Of a DNA stretch of 64,000 nt, positions 40,818-51,082 are shown in pieces. The stretch lies in contig CANLVO010000001.1 in assembly GCA_947494645.1 (NCBI GenBank), positions 1,302,001 to 1,366,000 of the forward strand, given 5' to 3'. Source of the DNA: an uncultured Litoreibacter sp. (GTDB lineage Bacteria > Pseudomonadota > Alphaproteobacteria > Rhodobacterales > Rhodobacteraceae). The position numbers and the translations under genes are program-made. The notes under the pieces are model-generated. The model ran no database searches, was not told the origin of the DNA, and saw only the letters and a program-made list of their open reading frames with translations. Numbering within the stretch: the stretch's first letter is position 1; every line of letters begins with the position of its first letter.

Positions 40818-43145
40818 CTAGAACCGCGTGGATACGGTCAGATCGAAGCTGCGCTCGCGGTCAAAATCCTCTTTGACCAAGGCCTTCGAGAAGTTGAACC
40901 GCAATGGCCCGATTTGGGTGTTCCAAAAGACCGACACACCGACCACGGCCCGCAAGCTCAAATCATCGTCGACCACGCCTGACACGCCCGCCGTGTCATC
41001 AAGCCCCCAGACAGACCCCACATCAAAGAAGGCACCGCCGGTGATGCCGTATTCCTCGGGAAGACCCAGCGGGAATTCCGCTTCCATACGGGCGACAGCA
41101 AAGTAATTGCCGCCGAGCGCATCTTGATTGGGCGTGCCAAGGTCCCGCGGGCCAACGCCGTCGCCTTCAAAGCCGCGCAAACGGCGTGAGCCCAGGAAGA
41201 ACCGCTCAGTGATACGGCTGTTGCCGGTCAGTTGGGTCTGTGCGCCAAATTCGAACTCAGCGCGCAGGGTGACTTCTTCGCGGGCGACCCGGGTCTCAGC
41301 CGAGATCAGACCTGTGGTGTTGATGTATTCGCGATCCCCACCCACGCCTGCAAATTCTTGCGCGAAGCGCAAGAGCACGCCTGATGTCGGGTTCAACCCC
41401 GTCCGACGCGTATCGTAGGTGTACTGATAACCCAGCGAGGACGTGTAGGCGTCCCCTTCGTCACGTTGAATGATCGGGCTGACATCAGGCTGCACATCTT
41501 TGATCGAGTCGCGCGACAGCTGATAGCTCAGCTGCAGCCGACCATTGGGTGAGACGGGGAACTCGATGCTTGGCCGGAAGCCAATATTGAGCGTGTCGAA
41601 ATCGGCAAACTCGCTGTCTGTGGTGCGGTAGAAGGCGGTGAAGCCAGCCCGCAAGTCGCGGCCCAGAAACGCGGGCTCAAAGAAAGACAGGGACGTGTCT
41701 TGCGTGTCCGACCCGGTATCGAAGGAGAAAGCCAGCGTCTGGCCACGGCCCAGGAAGTTCCGCTCAGAGAAATTGACGTTAAAGCCCACACCGTTCTCAG
41801 AGCCATAGCTGACCCCGAAGCCCAGCGTCCCCGTTGTCGTCTCTTCGACATCGACATCGACGACGACTTGGTCGGGGCCGGAGCCCTGACGGGTGTTGAC
41901 GTCCGCTGTGGTAAAGTAGTTCAGCGCCCGAATACGCTCTGCCGCGTCACGAATTTCGCGGGGGTTGAACGGATCGCCCTCGACTGTGTTGAACTGACGA
42001 CGGATCACGCGGTCGAGCGTTGTGGCGTTGCCTTCAATGTCGATGCGCTCAACAAAGACGCGCGGACCGCGGATTACGGCGAACTCGACGTCCAGTGTCA
42101 GGTCCGCGTCATTGCGGGTGATGCGTGGCTCAACCCGGATGAAGTCAAAACCTTTCTGGATCGCAAGACGTTCCATGCGTGTGATGGTGTTCTCGACGCG
42201 TGCGGGCGAGTAGATCTTGCCCGGCTTGATCTTGTTGACGGCTAGGAACTCGTCGACGTCAATCTCGGGCAGGTCGGAGAATGTGGTGATTTCGCCGAAG
42301 CGGAACTGCTGGCCCTCTTGCACCTTGAAGGTGACGAAGAAGGAATCTCGCTGACGTGTCAGCTCTGGCGAGGAAGACAGGACTTGAAAATCGACATAGC
42401 CGCGCGACAGATAGAAATCGCGCAAGAGCTGGCGGTCAAAGGCGATGCGGTCATTGATGAACGTGTCGCTTTGCACCAACAGGCGGAAGATACCGGCCTG
42501 CTTGCTTTCCACCACGCGGCGCAGGCGGCGGTCAGAATATGCGCGGTTGCCGACAAAGCTGATCCGCTCCACTTCAGCAACGCGGCCCTCGGTGACTTCA
42601 AAGACCAGATCGACGCGGTTGTTCGAGCGCGGAATGATACGCGGCGTTACCGTTGCGGCGATCCGACCGGCTTGGCGGTAGCCTTCCGTCAGGGTCGCGG
42701 CATCCGCTTCGGCTGTCGCAGGGCTATAGACCCGGCGCGATTGTGATTGCAGAAGCGGGATCAGGTCTTCGTCTTTGAGGCGCTCATTGCCCTCGATGTT
42801 GACGCGGTTGATCGTTGGAAATTCCTTGACCGTTACGATCAGGGTGTTGCCTGCGGGCACAATATCGACCGTCTCGAACAGGCCGGAGTTTTGCAGGCGC
42901 TGAAACCCGTCATTGATCTGCCCGGCTGAAAGAGGCTGGCCACGCGGAATGTTCAGAAAGCTCAGCACTGTCGCATCGTCAATGCGCTGGTTGCCGTTGA
43001 TCTCGACATTGGTGACGGTGATATTCTGCGCATAGGCAGGGGCGAGTGTGACCGGTGCAATCGTGACACCCAGCCCAAGCGCGGCCATAACCGACAGACA
43101 TTTAACGGAATATTTGATCCGCCGCATAAAATTAGCGATCTTCAT
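40818..43145 (-). CDS. bamA: Outer membrane protein assembly factor BamA
   Basis: I use ATG 43145 (775 residues), which gives a basic N-terminus and signal peptide ending near AYAQN. Five POTRA repeats occupy roughly residues 35-425 (for example VEINGNQRIDDATVLSFLNI and ISFVGNRAYSDRRLRRVV), and a 16-strand barrel follows with the VRGF/IRGF-type L6 motif seen as RRLRGFEGDGVGPRD. The last residues are VSTRF, ending in the Phe of outer-membrane signals. It inserts beta-barrel proteins into the outer membrane. Confidence 0.96.
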   Translation of the reverse strand: MKIANFMRRIKYSVKCLSVMAALGLGVTIAPVTLAPAYAQNITVTNVEINGNQRIDDATVLSFLNIPRGQPLSAGQINDGFQRLQNSGLFETVDIVPAGNTLIVTVKEFPTINRVNIEGNERLKDEDLIPLLQSQSRRVYSPATAEADAATLTEGYRQAGRIAATVTPRIIPRSNNRVDLVFEVTEGRVAEVERISFVGNRAYSDRRLRRVVESKQAGIFRLLVQSDTFINDRIAFDRQLLRDFYLSRGYVDFQVLSSSPELTRQRDSFFVTFKVQEGQQFRFGEITTFSDLPEIDVDEFLAVNKIKPGKIYSPARVENTITRMERLAIQKGFDFIRVEPRITRNDADLTLDVEFAVIRGPRVFVERIDIEGNATTLDRVIRRQFNTVEGDPFNPREIRDAAERIRALNYFTTADVNTRQGSGPDQVVVDVDVEETTTGTLGFGVSYGSENGVGFNVNFSERNFLGRGQTLAFSFDTGSDTQDTSLSFFEPAFLGRDLRAGFTAFYRTTDSEFADFDTLNIGFRPSIEFPVSPNGRLQLSYQLSRDSIKDVQPDVSPIIQRDEGDAYTSSLGYQYTYDTRRTGLNPTSGVLLRFAQEFAGVGGDREYINTTGLISAETRVAREEVTLRAEFEFGAQTQLTGNSRITERFFLGSRRLRGFEGDGVGPRDLGTPNQDALGGNYFAVARMEAEFPLGLPEEYGITGGAFFDVGSVWGLDDTAGVSGVVDDDLSLRAVVGVSVFWNTQIGPLRFNFSKALVKEDFDRERSFDLTVSTRF

Positions 43146-43249
43146 GTGCCTGCAGCCCCGCCCATATACACTATCTAGTGCCAACAAGTACCCCGCTTCT
43201 GACGGGTTGTCAAAACGAAGACTGTGGAAAACTTGAGCCCCAAAATGGC

Positions 43250-43278
43250 AAAAACCGCGCCCGTTAAGACGCGGTTTT
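43250..43278 (-). terminator. Terminator between the small gene and bamA
   Basis: AAAACCGCG (43251-43259) and CGCGGTTTT (43270-43278) form a perfect 9-bp stem around 10 nt. Read on the minus strand the stem ends in TTTTTG, an intrinsic terminator 47 bp after the stop of the small ORF. Most transcripts reading from rseP or the small gene should stop here, giving bamA its own promoter. Confidence 0.75.
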
Positions 43279-43325
43279 AAAGACAGAAAAGTCGGGAGAA
43301 ATGCGCCGGGCGGAGCGCAAACAGA

Positions 43326-43466
43326 TCAGATGGAGACGGCGTAGCCACCGAGCATCAAGGCGGCAGCAATCGCAGCAGGCCACAACAGCCGATCAAGGTT
43401 CAACTTCACCAAAAGGTGCAACCCGCGATATCCGTGTTCTAATGTGTGCATGAGATCAACGCCCAT
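43326..43466 (-). CDS. Small membrane peptide (41-46 aa), function unknown
   Basis: A minus-strand frame from ATG 43466 to TGA 43326 encodes 46 residues; the internal ATG 43451 gives 41 and may be the real start. The peptide begins MGVDLMHTLEHGYRGLHLLV and continues with basic, amphipathic residues KLNLDRLLWP, then a Gly/Ala-rich hydrophobic segment (AAIAAALMLGGYAVSI) that ends the protein in one membrane span. It lies alone in the 468-bp gap between rseP and bamA and is followed by a terminator. TTGAGC and TATTGA (16-bp spacer) upstream may be its promoter. I know no family for it; the neat ORF-terminator layout argues it is real. Confidence 0.55.
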   Translation of the reverse strand: MGVDLMHTLEHGYRGLHLLVKLNLDRLLWPAAIAAALMLGGYAVSI

Positions 43467-43613
43467 CCTGTTTCATAGATGAACTCAATATGAACGTTAA
43501 AATATGGCTCAATTGGGGCAGGACCACGTCAGCTTGGGGGCAATTCACCCGCCGCCACAAGATGTAGTAACGCTAACCTGCTGACGGACTTAACAAATCT
43601 TAAACGTACCGCC

Positions 43614-44948
43614 TTATGGGCAGAACAGGTCATTGCTCAGCGCAAACACCATCAAGGACAACAACAACACCAAACCTGTCGTCATCATCACATTGAGCGC
43701 GCGGTCGCTTGGCGGCTGGCCTGCCACGGCCTCATAGGCGTGAAACACAAGATGGCCGCCATCGAGCACCGGGATCGGAAACAGGTTCAACAGGCCAACA
43801 GCGGTAGACAACACCGCAATGAACCAGATGAACTCCTGCACGCCTTGGCTCGCCATATCGCCCGAGGTTTGCGCGATGCCGATGGGTCCCTGAATGTTGC
43901 ATGAGCTGATCGCGCCGGTGATCATGTGCCACAGGCCCGACAGGCTGGAAGAGGCCACGAAATAGGTTTGCTGCGCACCGCCGGTCAGCGCCTCCCAGAC
44001 GCCGAGCGTTACGCGCGGAGGCTCAAAGAATGCTCCGCCCGAAAAGCCGATCAACCAGCGGGTCTCGAACCCGTCTTCGGTGGGCAGGTCACGTTGGCGC
44101 GGGGTCAGCTCGACCTGCAAGGACTCCCCTGCCCGCCAAACGTCCAATGCAACGGTCTTGCCTGCGCCTTCCTGCACCAAGGCCTGCACTTCGCTCAACG
44201 ACCAGACAGGCGCGCCGTCCACGGCCGTGATCACATCACCCACGGCCAGTCCTGCATCCATCGCCGCTGATTGCGGCTGCAATTGATCGAGCACAGGCGG
44301 GAACGGATAGACGCTGTCAAACGAGGTCTCTGCCCCGTCGCGTTCCACGACATATGACACGGTTTCCGCCGGATCAGCCGCGCGGGCCACTTCGTAAAAA
44401 CCAGCCAGATCCGGGATCGGCTCGCCTGCGACGCGTAGCAGCCGGTCACCGGGCTCAAACAATTCTTCTGCCCCCGGAAGTGGCTTCACTTCGCCGATGA
44501 CCGCCTCGTCCTCGATGGTGCCTGAGAAGATGAAAATCCCAGCAAAGACCAACGTGGACAGAATAAAATTGAAAACCGGCCCTGCCGCCACCGTCGCGGA
44601 GCGGCGCCAGAGGGCGGCCCCGTGCATGGTGCGTTTCAGCTCGGCCTCGGACAGGGTGCCCATGGCCTCCCCATCTTTGCCGGACGCGGCATCCGCGTCG
44701 CCCAGAAACTTGACGTAGCCGCCAAAAGGCAACGCTGCGACCTGCCACTTGGTGCCGTGCTTATCAACGCGAGAATACAGTACCGGGCCGAAGCCCAGCG
44801 AGAACACCTCCGCATGGATGCCGCACCAGCGGCCGACGATGTAATGGCCGTATTCGTGGATCGCGACGATCACCGATAAAGCCACGACGAAGAACAACAG
44901 TACCCAGCCGACGCCGCCTGCAGCGGAGATCAAACCTGCAAAATCCAT
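43614..44948 (-). CDS. rseP: Site-2 protease RseP/MmpA
   Basis: The 444-residue intramembrane zinc protease cuts transmembrane anti-sigma factors and other membrane substrates. The HExxH motif is HEYGH (residues 31-35) in the first helix, a periplasmic PDZ domain follows (SAAMDAGLAVGDVITAVDGAP near residue 230), and the third zinc ligand is in PVLDGGHLVFHAYEA near residue 392. It starts 24 bp after dxr. Caulobacter MmpA is the closest studied type. Confidence 0.95.
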   Translation of the reverse strand: MDFAGLISAAGGVGWVLLFFVVALSVIVAIHEYGHYIVGRWCGIHAEVFSLGFGPVLYSRVDKHGTKWQVAALPFGGYVKFLGDADAASGKDGEAMGTLSEAELKRTMHGAALWRRSATVAAGPVFNFILSTLVFAGIFIFSGTIEDEAVIGEVKPLPGAEELFEPGDRLLRVAGEPIPDLAGFYEVARAADPAETVSYVVERDGAETSFDSVYPFPPVLDQLQPQSAAMDAGLAVGDVITAVDGAPVWSLSEVQALVQEGAGKTVALDVWRAGESLQVELTPRQRDLPTEDGFETRWLIGFSGGAFFEPPRVTLGVWEALTGGAQQTYFVASSSLSGLWHMITGAISSCNIQGPIGIAQTSGDMASQGVQEFIWFIAVLSTAVGLLNLFPIPVLDGGHLVFHAYEAVAGQPPSDRALNVMMTTGLVLLLSLMVFALSNDLFCP

Positions 44949-44972
44949 ATACCCTTGCCCTTTACTCGCGCT

Positions 44973-46136
44973 TTACTGTGCCGTGACATGGCCTGCGGCA
45001 GTCTTACGTGCCAGATGGTCCGCGGCCAAGACACAGTCAAGGGTAAGCGGCTTTGATGTGACAATCTCACTCGAAAGTGTCGAGAGCGTGGCCTCGACCA
45101 GCTCGGCCATTTGCGTAAAGCCGATCTCGCCCGCGATGAACCTGTCGAGCGCGACCTCCTTGGCTGCGTTGAACACCGCGCCCGCCAGCCCACGGGCCTC
45201 CATGACTTCATAAGCGAGGCGCAATGCGGGAAACCTTTTCGGGTCAGCGGGGCGAAAATTCAGCTGCGCGATCTGCGCCAGATCCAGACGGTCCACGGGG
45301 ACGTGGCCCCGGTCCGGCCAATGCAGCGCGTAACCGATCGCGTGGCGCATATCTGGCGGGCCGAGATGCGCCATCAACGCCCCGTCATTGAAGCCCACCA
45401 GCGCGTGGATCAGGCTTTCAGGATGGATCACGGCCTCGATCTGGTCAGGGCGGACGCCGAAAAACTCACGCGTCTCGATCAGCTCCATCGCCTTATTGAA
45501 GAGCGTCGCGCTGTCGATGGTGATGCGTTGCCCCATATCCCAATTGGGATGGGTGCACGCGTCTTTCAGGGTCGCCTTGTGCAGCGCCTCCGCAGGCCAG
45601 TCGCGCAGCGCGCCGCCCGAGGCTGTGACGATGATCCGTTCCACTGCCGCGATGTCTTCGCCCACCAAGGCCTGAAATATCGCCGAGTGCTCGCTGTCGA
45701 CGGGCAGGATCGTGGCCCCATGCGCCTTGGCCTCGGACAAAAGCAACGGTCCTGCGGTGACCAAGGATTCCTTATTGGCCAGCGCCAGCACTTTGCCCTG
45801 CTTGAGCGCTTCAAGCCCTGGCACAAGCCCCGCCGCCCCGACAATCGCGGACATGGTCCAATCGGCAGGCCGGTGCGCGGCCTCTTTGATTGCGTCTGCC
45901 CCGGCGGCGACCTCAATCCCTGTGCCGCTCAGCGCATCGCGTAAATCGTCGTAGCACTCATCATAAGCGGTGACGGCCAGATCAGCGTTCAGCGCAATGG
46001 CCTGTTCGGCCAGTAAAGCCACGTTGCGCCCGCCTGTCAGGGCCGACACGTCATAGGCGTCTGGCGCGCGCGCAATAAGATCAACGGTGTTGACCCCGAT
46101 GGAACCCGTCGAGCCAAAGATCGTGACCCGGCGCAT
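44973..46136 (-). CDS. dxr: 1-deoxy-D-xylulose-5-phosphate reductoisomerase
   Basis: A 387-residue enzyme that makes MEP in non-mevalonate isoprenoid synthesis. NADPH motif GSTGSIGVNT is at residues 8-17; LANKESLVTAG, PVDSEHSAIFQAL (metal Asp/Glu) and TASGGALRDW follow, then the substrate-loop HPNWDMGQRITIDSATLFNK. It begins 2 bp after cdsA, within the pyrH-to-rseP run, which is the usual order. Confidence 0.97.
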   Translation of the reverse strand: MRRVTIFGSTGSIGVNTVDLIARAPDAYDVSALTGGRNVALLAEQAIALNADLAVTAYDECYDDLRDALSGTGIEVAAGADAIKEAAHRPADWTMSAIVGAAGLVPGLEALKQGKVLALANKESLVTAGPLLLSEAKAHGATILPVDSEHSAIFQALVGEDIAAVERIIVTASGGALRDWPAEALHKATLKDACTHPNWDMGQRITIDSATLFNKAMELIETREFFGVRPDQIEAVIHPESLIHALVGFNDGALMAHLGPPDMRHAIGYALHWPDRGHVPVDRLDLAQIAQLNFRPADPKRFPALRLAYEVMEARGLAGAVFNAAKEVALDRFIAGEIGFTQMAELVEATLSTLSSEIVTSKPLTLDCVLAADHLARKTAAGHVTAQ

Positions 46137-46138
46137 CT

Positions 46139-46939
46139 TCAGAAAAGGACGGCGGGCACGGGCGGGAAGTCGACGATCTGCTCGATCATCAGCAGAAAGA
46201 CCGAAGCGCCCAGCATACCGTCAAAGCGGTCAAACACGCCGCCATGGCCGGGGATCAGGTTCGAGCTGTCTTTTACGCCCATCTTCCGCTTCATAGCACT
46301 TTCGGCGATGTCGCCCATTTGCGATGCCATTGAGATGGCGATGGAGATCCCCACAACCTCAGCGCCGACGCCGGGCTGCGCCATGAAGAATAGGCCGACA
46401 ACGCCCGCACCAACCCAGCCCGCAACGGTGCCGGACCATGTTTTCTTGGGGCTCACGCGGGGCCAAAATTTTGGCCCGCCGATAAACCGCCCCGCAAAAT
46501 AGCCGGCCACGTCGGTGACGATGACGACCAGCGCCAGCCACAGCATCCAGGTGAAGCCGAAATCGACACGCTGCACGGCCAGCCCGTAGGCGGCCATGAT
46601 AATCAGCGCGGTGAAGATCATGTAAAGCGTGCGATTGCGCGGCAACAGCGCGATACCTGCAATGGAGGGCAGCAAGATGAACGGCAGCCCCACGCCCAAA
46701 GGCAACAGCCGTGCGGCCAGAAACGCCACGCCTGCGCCGACGCCAAGCATCAAGGCCCGTTTCGGCCCGCCGCCCAACATGGTTACCAGCTCCCAGACCA
46801 GCACACCGGTCAGAATGCAACATAAGGCCAGAAACGCCACGCCGCCAAGCCAGACACAGACCAGCCCGACCACGGCAATCACTGCACCTGAGGCCATACG
46901 GACCCAGAGGTCGGAAAACTTCTCCGCCTGCAGGCTCAT
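46139..46939 (-). CDS. cdsA: Phosphatidate cytidylyltransferase
   Basis: The 266-residue multi-spanning membrane enzyme forms CDP-diacylglycerol, the precursor of all phospholipids. About seven membrane helices are visible. The family signature is at the C-terminal end: SPKKTWSGTVAGWVGAG and MKRKMGVKDSSNLIPGHGGV-FDRFDG, which holds the metal-binding Asp. Its ATG overlaps the uppS stop (TGATG, 1 nt). Confidence 0.96.
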   Translation of the reverse strand: MSLQAEKFSDLWVRMASGAVIAVVGLVCVWLGGVAFLALCCILTGVLVWELVTMLGGGPKRALMLGVGAGVAFLAARLLPLGVGLPFILLPSIAGIALLPRNRTLYMIFTALIIMAAYGLAVQRVDFGFTWMLWLALVVIVTDVAGYFAGRFIGGPKFWPRVSPKKTWSGTVAGWVGAGVVGLFFMAQPGVGAEVVGISIAISMASQMGDIAESAMKRKMGVKDSSNLIPGHGGVFDRFDGMLGASVFLLMIEQIVDFPPVPAVLF

Positions 46940-47664
46940 CAGGCTTTCACAGCGCCAAAGCGGCGGTCACGCCCGCCAAACCGACCGACCACGGCCTCGA
47001 ACACATCAGGCGTGAAATCAGGCCAATGCGTGTCGATAAACTCGTATTCCGCGTAAGCCGACTGCCAAAGCAGGAAGTTGGAAATACGCGCCTCACCAGA
47101 GGTGCGGATTACCAGATCGGGGTCTGGCAGCATGCAGGTGTCGAGGAACGACGCCAGCACCTCGGAGTTCACCTGCTCAGGCTGCAAACGCTTCTCTGCA
47201 ATCTCTACCGCGAGGCGCTGCGTGGCGCGTGTCACCTCGTCCCGCGCGCCGTAGTTCAGCGCAATGGTCAGATGCGTGGTGTCGTTATTTTCGGTCAGCT
47301 TCTCAAGGTAATCCATCAGCTTTTGCAGCTTCAGGTCCAGCTTTTCGCGCTCGCCGATGAAGCGCACGCGGGTGCCCAAACGGTGCAGGTAGTTCGCCTC
47401 CCGCTGGATGTAGCGGCGAAAGAGTGCCATCAGGCCCGCCACTTCTGATTGTGTGCGTTTCCAGTTTTCGGTCGAGAAGGCAAAGATCGTCAAATATTTC
47501 ACCCCCAGCGACGGGCAGGTTTCCACCGCCTGGCGGACCCGCTTGGCCCCCGCCTGATGCCCAAAGAGCCGTGGGCGGCCACGTTGCGTGGCCCAACGGC
47601 CGTTGCCGTCCATAATGATCGCTACGTGGTTGGGGCCATCTGGGTGGATCGGTGTCACTGTCAT
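46939..47664 (-). CDS. uppS: Undecaprenyl diphosphate synthase
   Basis: The 241-residue cis-prenyltransferase makes C55-PP for peptidoglycan and LPS carriers. IIMDGNGRWATQRG contains the catalytic Asp near residue 18, FAFSTENWKR is the second conserved block, and RTSGEARISNFLLWQSAYAE near residue 190 closes the diphosphate site. It overlaps cdsA by 1 nt and follows frr. Confidence 0.96.
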   Translation of the reverse strand: MTVTPIHPDGPNHVAIIMDGNGRWATQRGRPRLFGHQAGAKRVRQAVETCPSLGVKYLTIFAFSTENWKRTQSEVAGLMALFRRYIQREANYLHRLGTRVRFIGEREKLDLKLQKLMDYLEKLTENNDTTHLTIALNYGARDEVTRATQRLAVEIAEKRLQPEQVNSEVLASFLDTCMLPDPDLVIRTSGEARISNFLLWQSAYAEYEFIDTHWPDFTPDVFEAVVGRFGGRDRRFGAVKA

Positions 47665-47733
47665 CTCGGAAATCCTTGCGTTTCAAAAGCAAAAGCCGCG
47701 TCCACATCTAGGGCGCGGCTTCTGACCAAAGTC

Positions 47734-48297
47734 TTAAACTTGCATGATCTCTTCTTGTTTGGCGTCAAGCGCTGCATCAATGGCCTTGATCTGTGCGTCG
47801 ATCATGTCCTGCACCTCGCCTTGCCAAAGTTTCTCGTCATCCTCAGACATGCCATCGGCCTTGGCCTTCTTGATTTGGTCCATCGCGTCGCGTCGAATGT
47901 TGCGCACGGAAACGCGGGCATTCTCTGCGTAAGACCCCGCCACCTTGGTCAGCTCGCGGCGGCGCTCCTCGTTCAATTCGGGGATGGGCAGCATGATGAT
48001 TGTGCCGTTGAGCTGCGGATTGATCCCCAGCCCGCTTTCACGAATGGCCTTCTCTACCTTGCCGACGAGGCCTTTGTCCCAGACGTTGATCGTCACCATC
48101 CGCGGCTCTGGTACATTGACCGTTCCCACCTGGTTGATCGGGGTCATCGAGCCATATGCATCCACCATGACCGGCTCCAACATGGAGCCCGAGGCTCGTC
48201 CGGTCCGCAGCGAGGCAAATTCGGTGCGCAAGCTGTTCATCGCGCCGTCCATACGGCGCTGAACATCGTCGGTATCTAGCATGAAGTCGTCTGACAT
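47734..48297 (-). CDS. frr: Ribosome recycling factor
   Basis: A 187-residue factor that, with EF-G, splits post-termination ribosomes. The three-helix bundle and domain II are clear: [40 protein letters not shown], and [26 protein letters not shown]. Length equals that of E. coli RRF (185). It lies 168 bp downstream of pyrH, a gap with no recognisable gene. Confidence 0.97.
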   Translation of the reverse strand: MSDDFMLDTDDVQRRMDGAMNSLRTEFASLRTGRASGSMLEPVMVDAYGSMTPINQVGTVNVPEPRMVTINVWDKGLVGKVEKAIRESGLGINPQLNGTIIMLPIPELNEERRRELTKVAGSYAENARVSVRNIRRDAMDQIKKAKADGMSEDDEKLWQGEVQDMIDAQIKAIDAALDAKQEEIMQV

Positions 48298-48465
48298 AGC
48301 TGTCCTGTGCGTGTTTTTATTTATGTTGTGAGTGGTTTAAAGCATCAATGCGGCCAAGGGAAGAACGCTTTGTGGCACGCTCTTGGCGGCAGAATAAGAC
48401 CTGGCGCATAAACGCCGATTGGCTGCGATGCAGCATGACCCAACATAAACCCACGCGTGGTCCGG

Positions 48466-49200
48466 TCAGTCTTTCACGATGGTATAGGTGCCTTCGCCTG
48501 CCAGAATGCCTTTGAAGCCGCCGGGTTCGTCGAGTGAGAACACGATGATCGGCAGATCATTGTCGCGTGCCAGAGCAATCGCAGACGCATCCATCACCTT
48601 CAGCCGCTTCGTCAGCACATCATCATAGCTGATCTGGTCATACCGCACCGCATCAGTGTGCTGGGCCGGGTCTTTGTCGTAGATGCCATCGACACCGTTT
48701 TTGCCCATGAAAATCGCCTGACATGACATCTCGTTGGCCCTGAGCGCGCAGGCGGTATCTGTGGTGAAATAAGGGTTCCCTGTGCCAGCCGCGAATATGC
48801 AAACCCGCTTTTTCTCAAGGTGGCGCACGGCGCGGCGGCGAATGTAGGGTTCGGCAACCTCGTTCATCGTGATGGCCGAGATCACCCGTGTATGAATGCC
48901 CAAAGCCTCCATCGCGCCCTGCATTGCAAGCGCGTTCATCACGGTGGCGAGCATCCCCATATAGTCCGCCGTGGTCCGCTCCATCCCTTGGGCCGAGCCT
49001 TGCAACCCACGGAAAATATTGCCGCCGCCAATCACCATGCAGATCTCAACGCCCATATCATGGACGGTCTTTATCTCCTGCGCGATGCGTTCAACCGTTG
49101 GCGGATGCAGCCCGAACCCCTGATCCCCCATCAGCGCCTCGCCCGAGATTTTCAGAAGAACGCGCTTGTAGGTGGTGGCGGGGGCGGTGCTGCTCATCAT
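48466..49200 (-). CDS. pyrH: UMP kinase
   Basis: The 244-residue hexameric amino-acid-kinase-fold enzyme phosphorylates [22 protein letters not shown] marks the ATP site near residue 12, [10 protein letters not shown] the phosphate loop and [13 protein letters not shown] the UMP-binding region, with [19 protein letters not shown] at the end. Two adjacent ATG codons (49200 and 49197) are possible starts. It heads the pyrH-frr-uppS-cdsA-dxr-rseP series and is divergent from miaA. Confidence 0.96.
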   Translation of the reverse strand: MMSSTAPATTYKRVLLKISGEALMGDQGFGLHPPTVERIAQEIKTVHDMGVEICMVIGGGNIFRGLQGSAQGMERTTADYMGMLATVMNALAMQGAMEALGIHTRVISAITMNEVAEPYIRRRAVRHLEKKRVCIFAAGTGNPYFTTDTACALRANEMSCQAIFMGKNGVDGIYDKDPAQHTDAVRYDQISYDDVLTKRLKVMDASAIALARDNDLPIIVFSLDEPGGFKGILAGEGTYTIVKD

Positions 49201-49311
49201 CGGGCCTCATAGTTGGCTGCTTGCAAATCTGTCGCAAAATGTCGGAAAACCGGAGCAGTTACAACGCCCAACTTGCCCCAACCGCAACTTCCCGCCGTTC
49301 TCAGGACCTTC

Positions 49312-50181
49312 ATGCAAAGATTGCTCGACCAGATTGATCCTGAACGGCCCGTGCTCATTGCCGGGCCCACGGCCTCGGGCAAGTCATCGCTGGCGCTCGC
49401 CATTGCGCGCTCGCAAGGCGGGACGGTGGTCAATGCCGATGCGCTGCAGGTGTTTGATTGCTGGCAGCAGCTTTCTGCGCGCCCCGATGCGGACGAGTTG
49501 GCGCAAGCCCCGCATGCGCTTTACGGCCATGTCCCTTACACAGCGCCCTACTCCACCGGCACGTGGCTGCGCGAGGTTACGCCGTTTCTGAGCAACACGC
49601 GGCCCATTATCGTCGGCGGCACCGGGCTGAACTTCACGGCGCTTACCGAAGGGCTCGCAGATATCCCCCCCATACCCGATGCGGTCCGGGCGGAGGCCAA
49701 CGCCATGCCCCATGACGCGAAGCTGGCCGATCTAGATGACGACACCCGCGCCCGCATCGACACCGCCAACCCGGCCCGTGTGCAACGCGCGTGGGAGGTG
49801 CTTCGCGCGACCGGGCGGTCCATCGCCACGTGGCAGGATGAGACGCCCCCGCCGCTGCTGCGATTGGAGCGCGCCACGGCGCTGGTGCTGAACGCGGAGA
49901 AAGAGTGGCTCAATGACCGCATCTCCCGCCGCTTTGATCAGATGCTGGAACGCGGTGCGCTCGACGAGGTTCGGGCCATGCAAGACGATTGGGACCCTGA
50001 CAGACCATCGGCCAAAGCGATCGGCGCACCTGAACTAATGGCGCATCTGAACGGCGAATTGACGCTCACGCAGGCAAGAGAGCGTTCCATAATCGCGTCG
50101 CGTCAATATGCTAAGCGGCAACGCACCTGGTTTAAGGCGCGGATGAAATCTTGGCACCAAGTTGATGCAGAAGATCCTTAA
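49312..50181 (+). CDS. miaA: tRNA dimethylallyltransferase
   Basis: I use ATG 49312 (289 residues, AGGA upstream), which puts the P-loop GPTASGKS at residues 18-25 as usual; an ATG at 49213 would add 33 residues. The enzyme prenylates A37 of tRNAs reading U-starting codons. Further motifs are [20 protein letters not shown] and the tRNA-binding helix [14 protein letters not shown] at the end. It is divergent from pyrH. Confidence 0.95.
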   Translation: MQRLLDQIDPERPVLIAGPTASGKSSLALAIARSQGGTVVNADALQVFDCWQQLSARPDADELAQAPHALYGHVPYTAPYSTGTWLREVTPFLSNTRPIIVGGTGLNFTALTEGLADIPPIPDAVRAEANAMPHDAKLADLDDDTRARIDTANPARVQRAWEVLRATGRSIATWQDETPPPLLRLERATALVLNAEKEWLNDRISRRFDQMLERGALDEVRAMQDDWDPDRPSAKAIGAPELMAHLNGELTLTQARERSIIASRQYAKRQRTWFKARMKSWHQVDAEDP

Positions 50182-50231
50182 GATTGACGTTTTTCAACCT
50201 TTGACTCGAATCGAACAGAGGATTAGCCGTT

Positions 50232-51065
50232 ATGCCTGACCAATTCGAACCTATTGATTTAAAAGAGCCTGCTGCCGCTATGCCCTTGAAACGCTTGCCA
50301 TTTGTGGAAACCATCGGGGCATTGCAACGCCGTGAGACGTGGAAATCCGACGCTGCACGCTCGCTCGACCACCCGGTTTTGTTCTGGATCACCCGCGGCC
50401 AGGGCCGCTTCATGGTCGATTGCCGCCTGCGCGGGGTCGGCCCAAATACGGCAATTTACATCCCCCGCAACACGCTCTTTAGCTACGACATGTTCGCCCA
50501 ACCGCAAGGCATGGTGCTGTCCCTGCCCAACGACGAAAACGCGGGCTTTCCACGTCGCCCTGCGCTGGTGCGGGCAAGCTCCGTTCAGTCGCAGGCAGAA
50601 CTTGGCGGGCTGATCGACGCGCTTGGTCGCGAACTCTCCGAATTGCGCACCGGCCAACGCCGTGCAGTGCAAGCGCATGTGATGATGATTGCCGTGTGGC
50701 TCGACCGGCTGCTGTCAGACCAGCCGATGGAACAGCTTGGCAAGTCCGACCAGCTTTTGTCGCGCTTCAGCCATGTCGTGGCCATCGGCCATCACGAAGG
50801 CAAATCCGTGGGCGAATTCGCCTCCGAACTGCGCGTCACGCCGACCCATCTGACACGGCTCACACAAGGCTCCGTCGGCAAACCTGCCTCCACACTACTG
50901 AACGAGCGGATTATCAATGCTGCCTGTGAAGCGCTGGTACACACCAATGAGCCGATCAAGGTGATCTCGGAGCGGCTGGGCTTCTCGTCTCCCGCGTATT
51001 TCACGCGGGCGTTTCTGGCCCAGACCGGCCAGAACCCAACCGCGTTTCGCAAAACGCGCCGCTGA
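50232..51065 (+). CDS. AraC-family transcriptional regulator
   Basis: The 277-residue protein has a cupin-like N-terminal sensor (LFWITRGQGRFMVDCRL, IYIPRNTLFSYDMF) and a C-terminal double HTH with SVGEFASELRVTPTHLTRLT and VISERLGFSSPAYFTRAFLA, the AraC signature. It sits between miaA and a peptide-type ABC operon on the same strand, 263 bp before the binding-protein gene, so it probably controls that operon. Its ligand is unknown. Confidence 0.88.
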   Translation: MPDQFEPIDLKEPAAAMPLKRLPFVETIGALQRRETWKSDAARSLDHPVLFWITRGQGRFMVDCRLRGVGPNTAIYIPRNTLFSYDMFAQPQGMVLSLPNDENAGFPRRPALVRASSVQSQAELGGLIDALGRELSELRTGQRRAVQAHVMMIAVWLDRLLSDQPMEQLGKSDQLLSRFSHVVAIGHHEGKSVGEFASELRVTPTHLTRLTQGSVGKPASTLLNERIINAACEALVHTNEPIKVISERLGFSSPAYFTRAFLAQTGQNPTAFRKTRR

Positions 51066-51082
51066 AAACCTTTCCCCAACGT

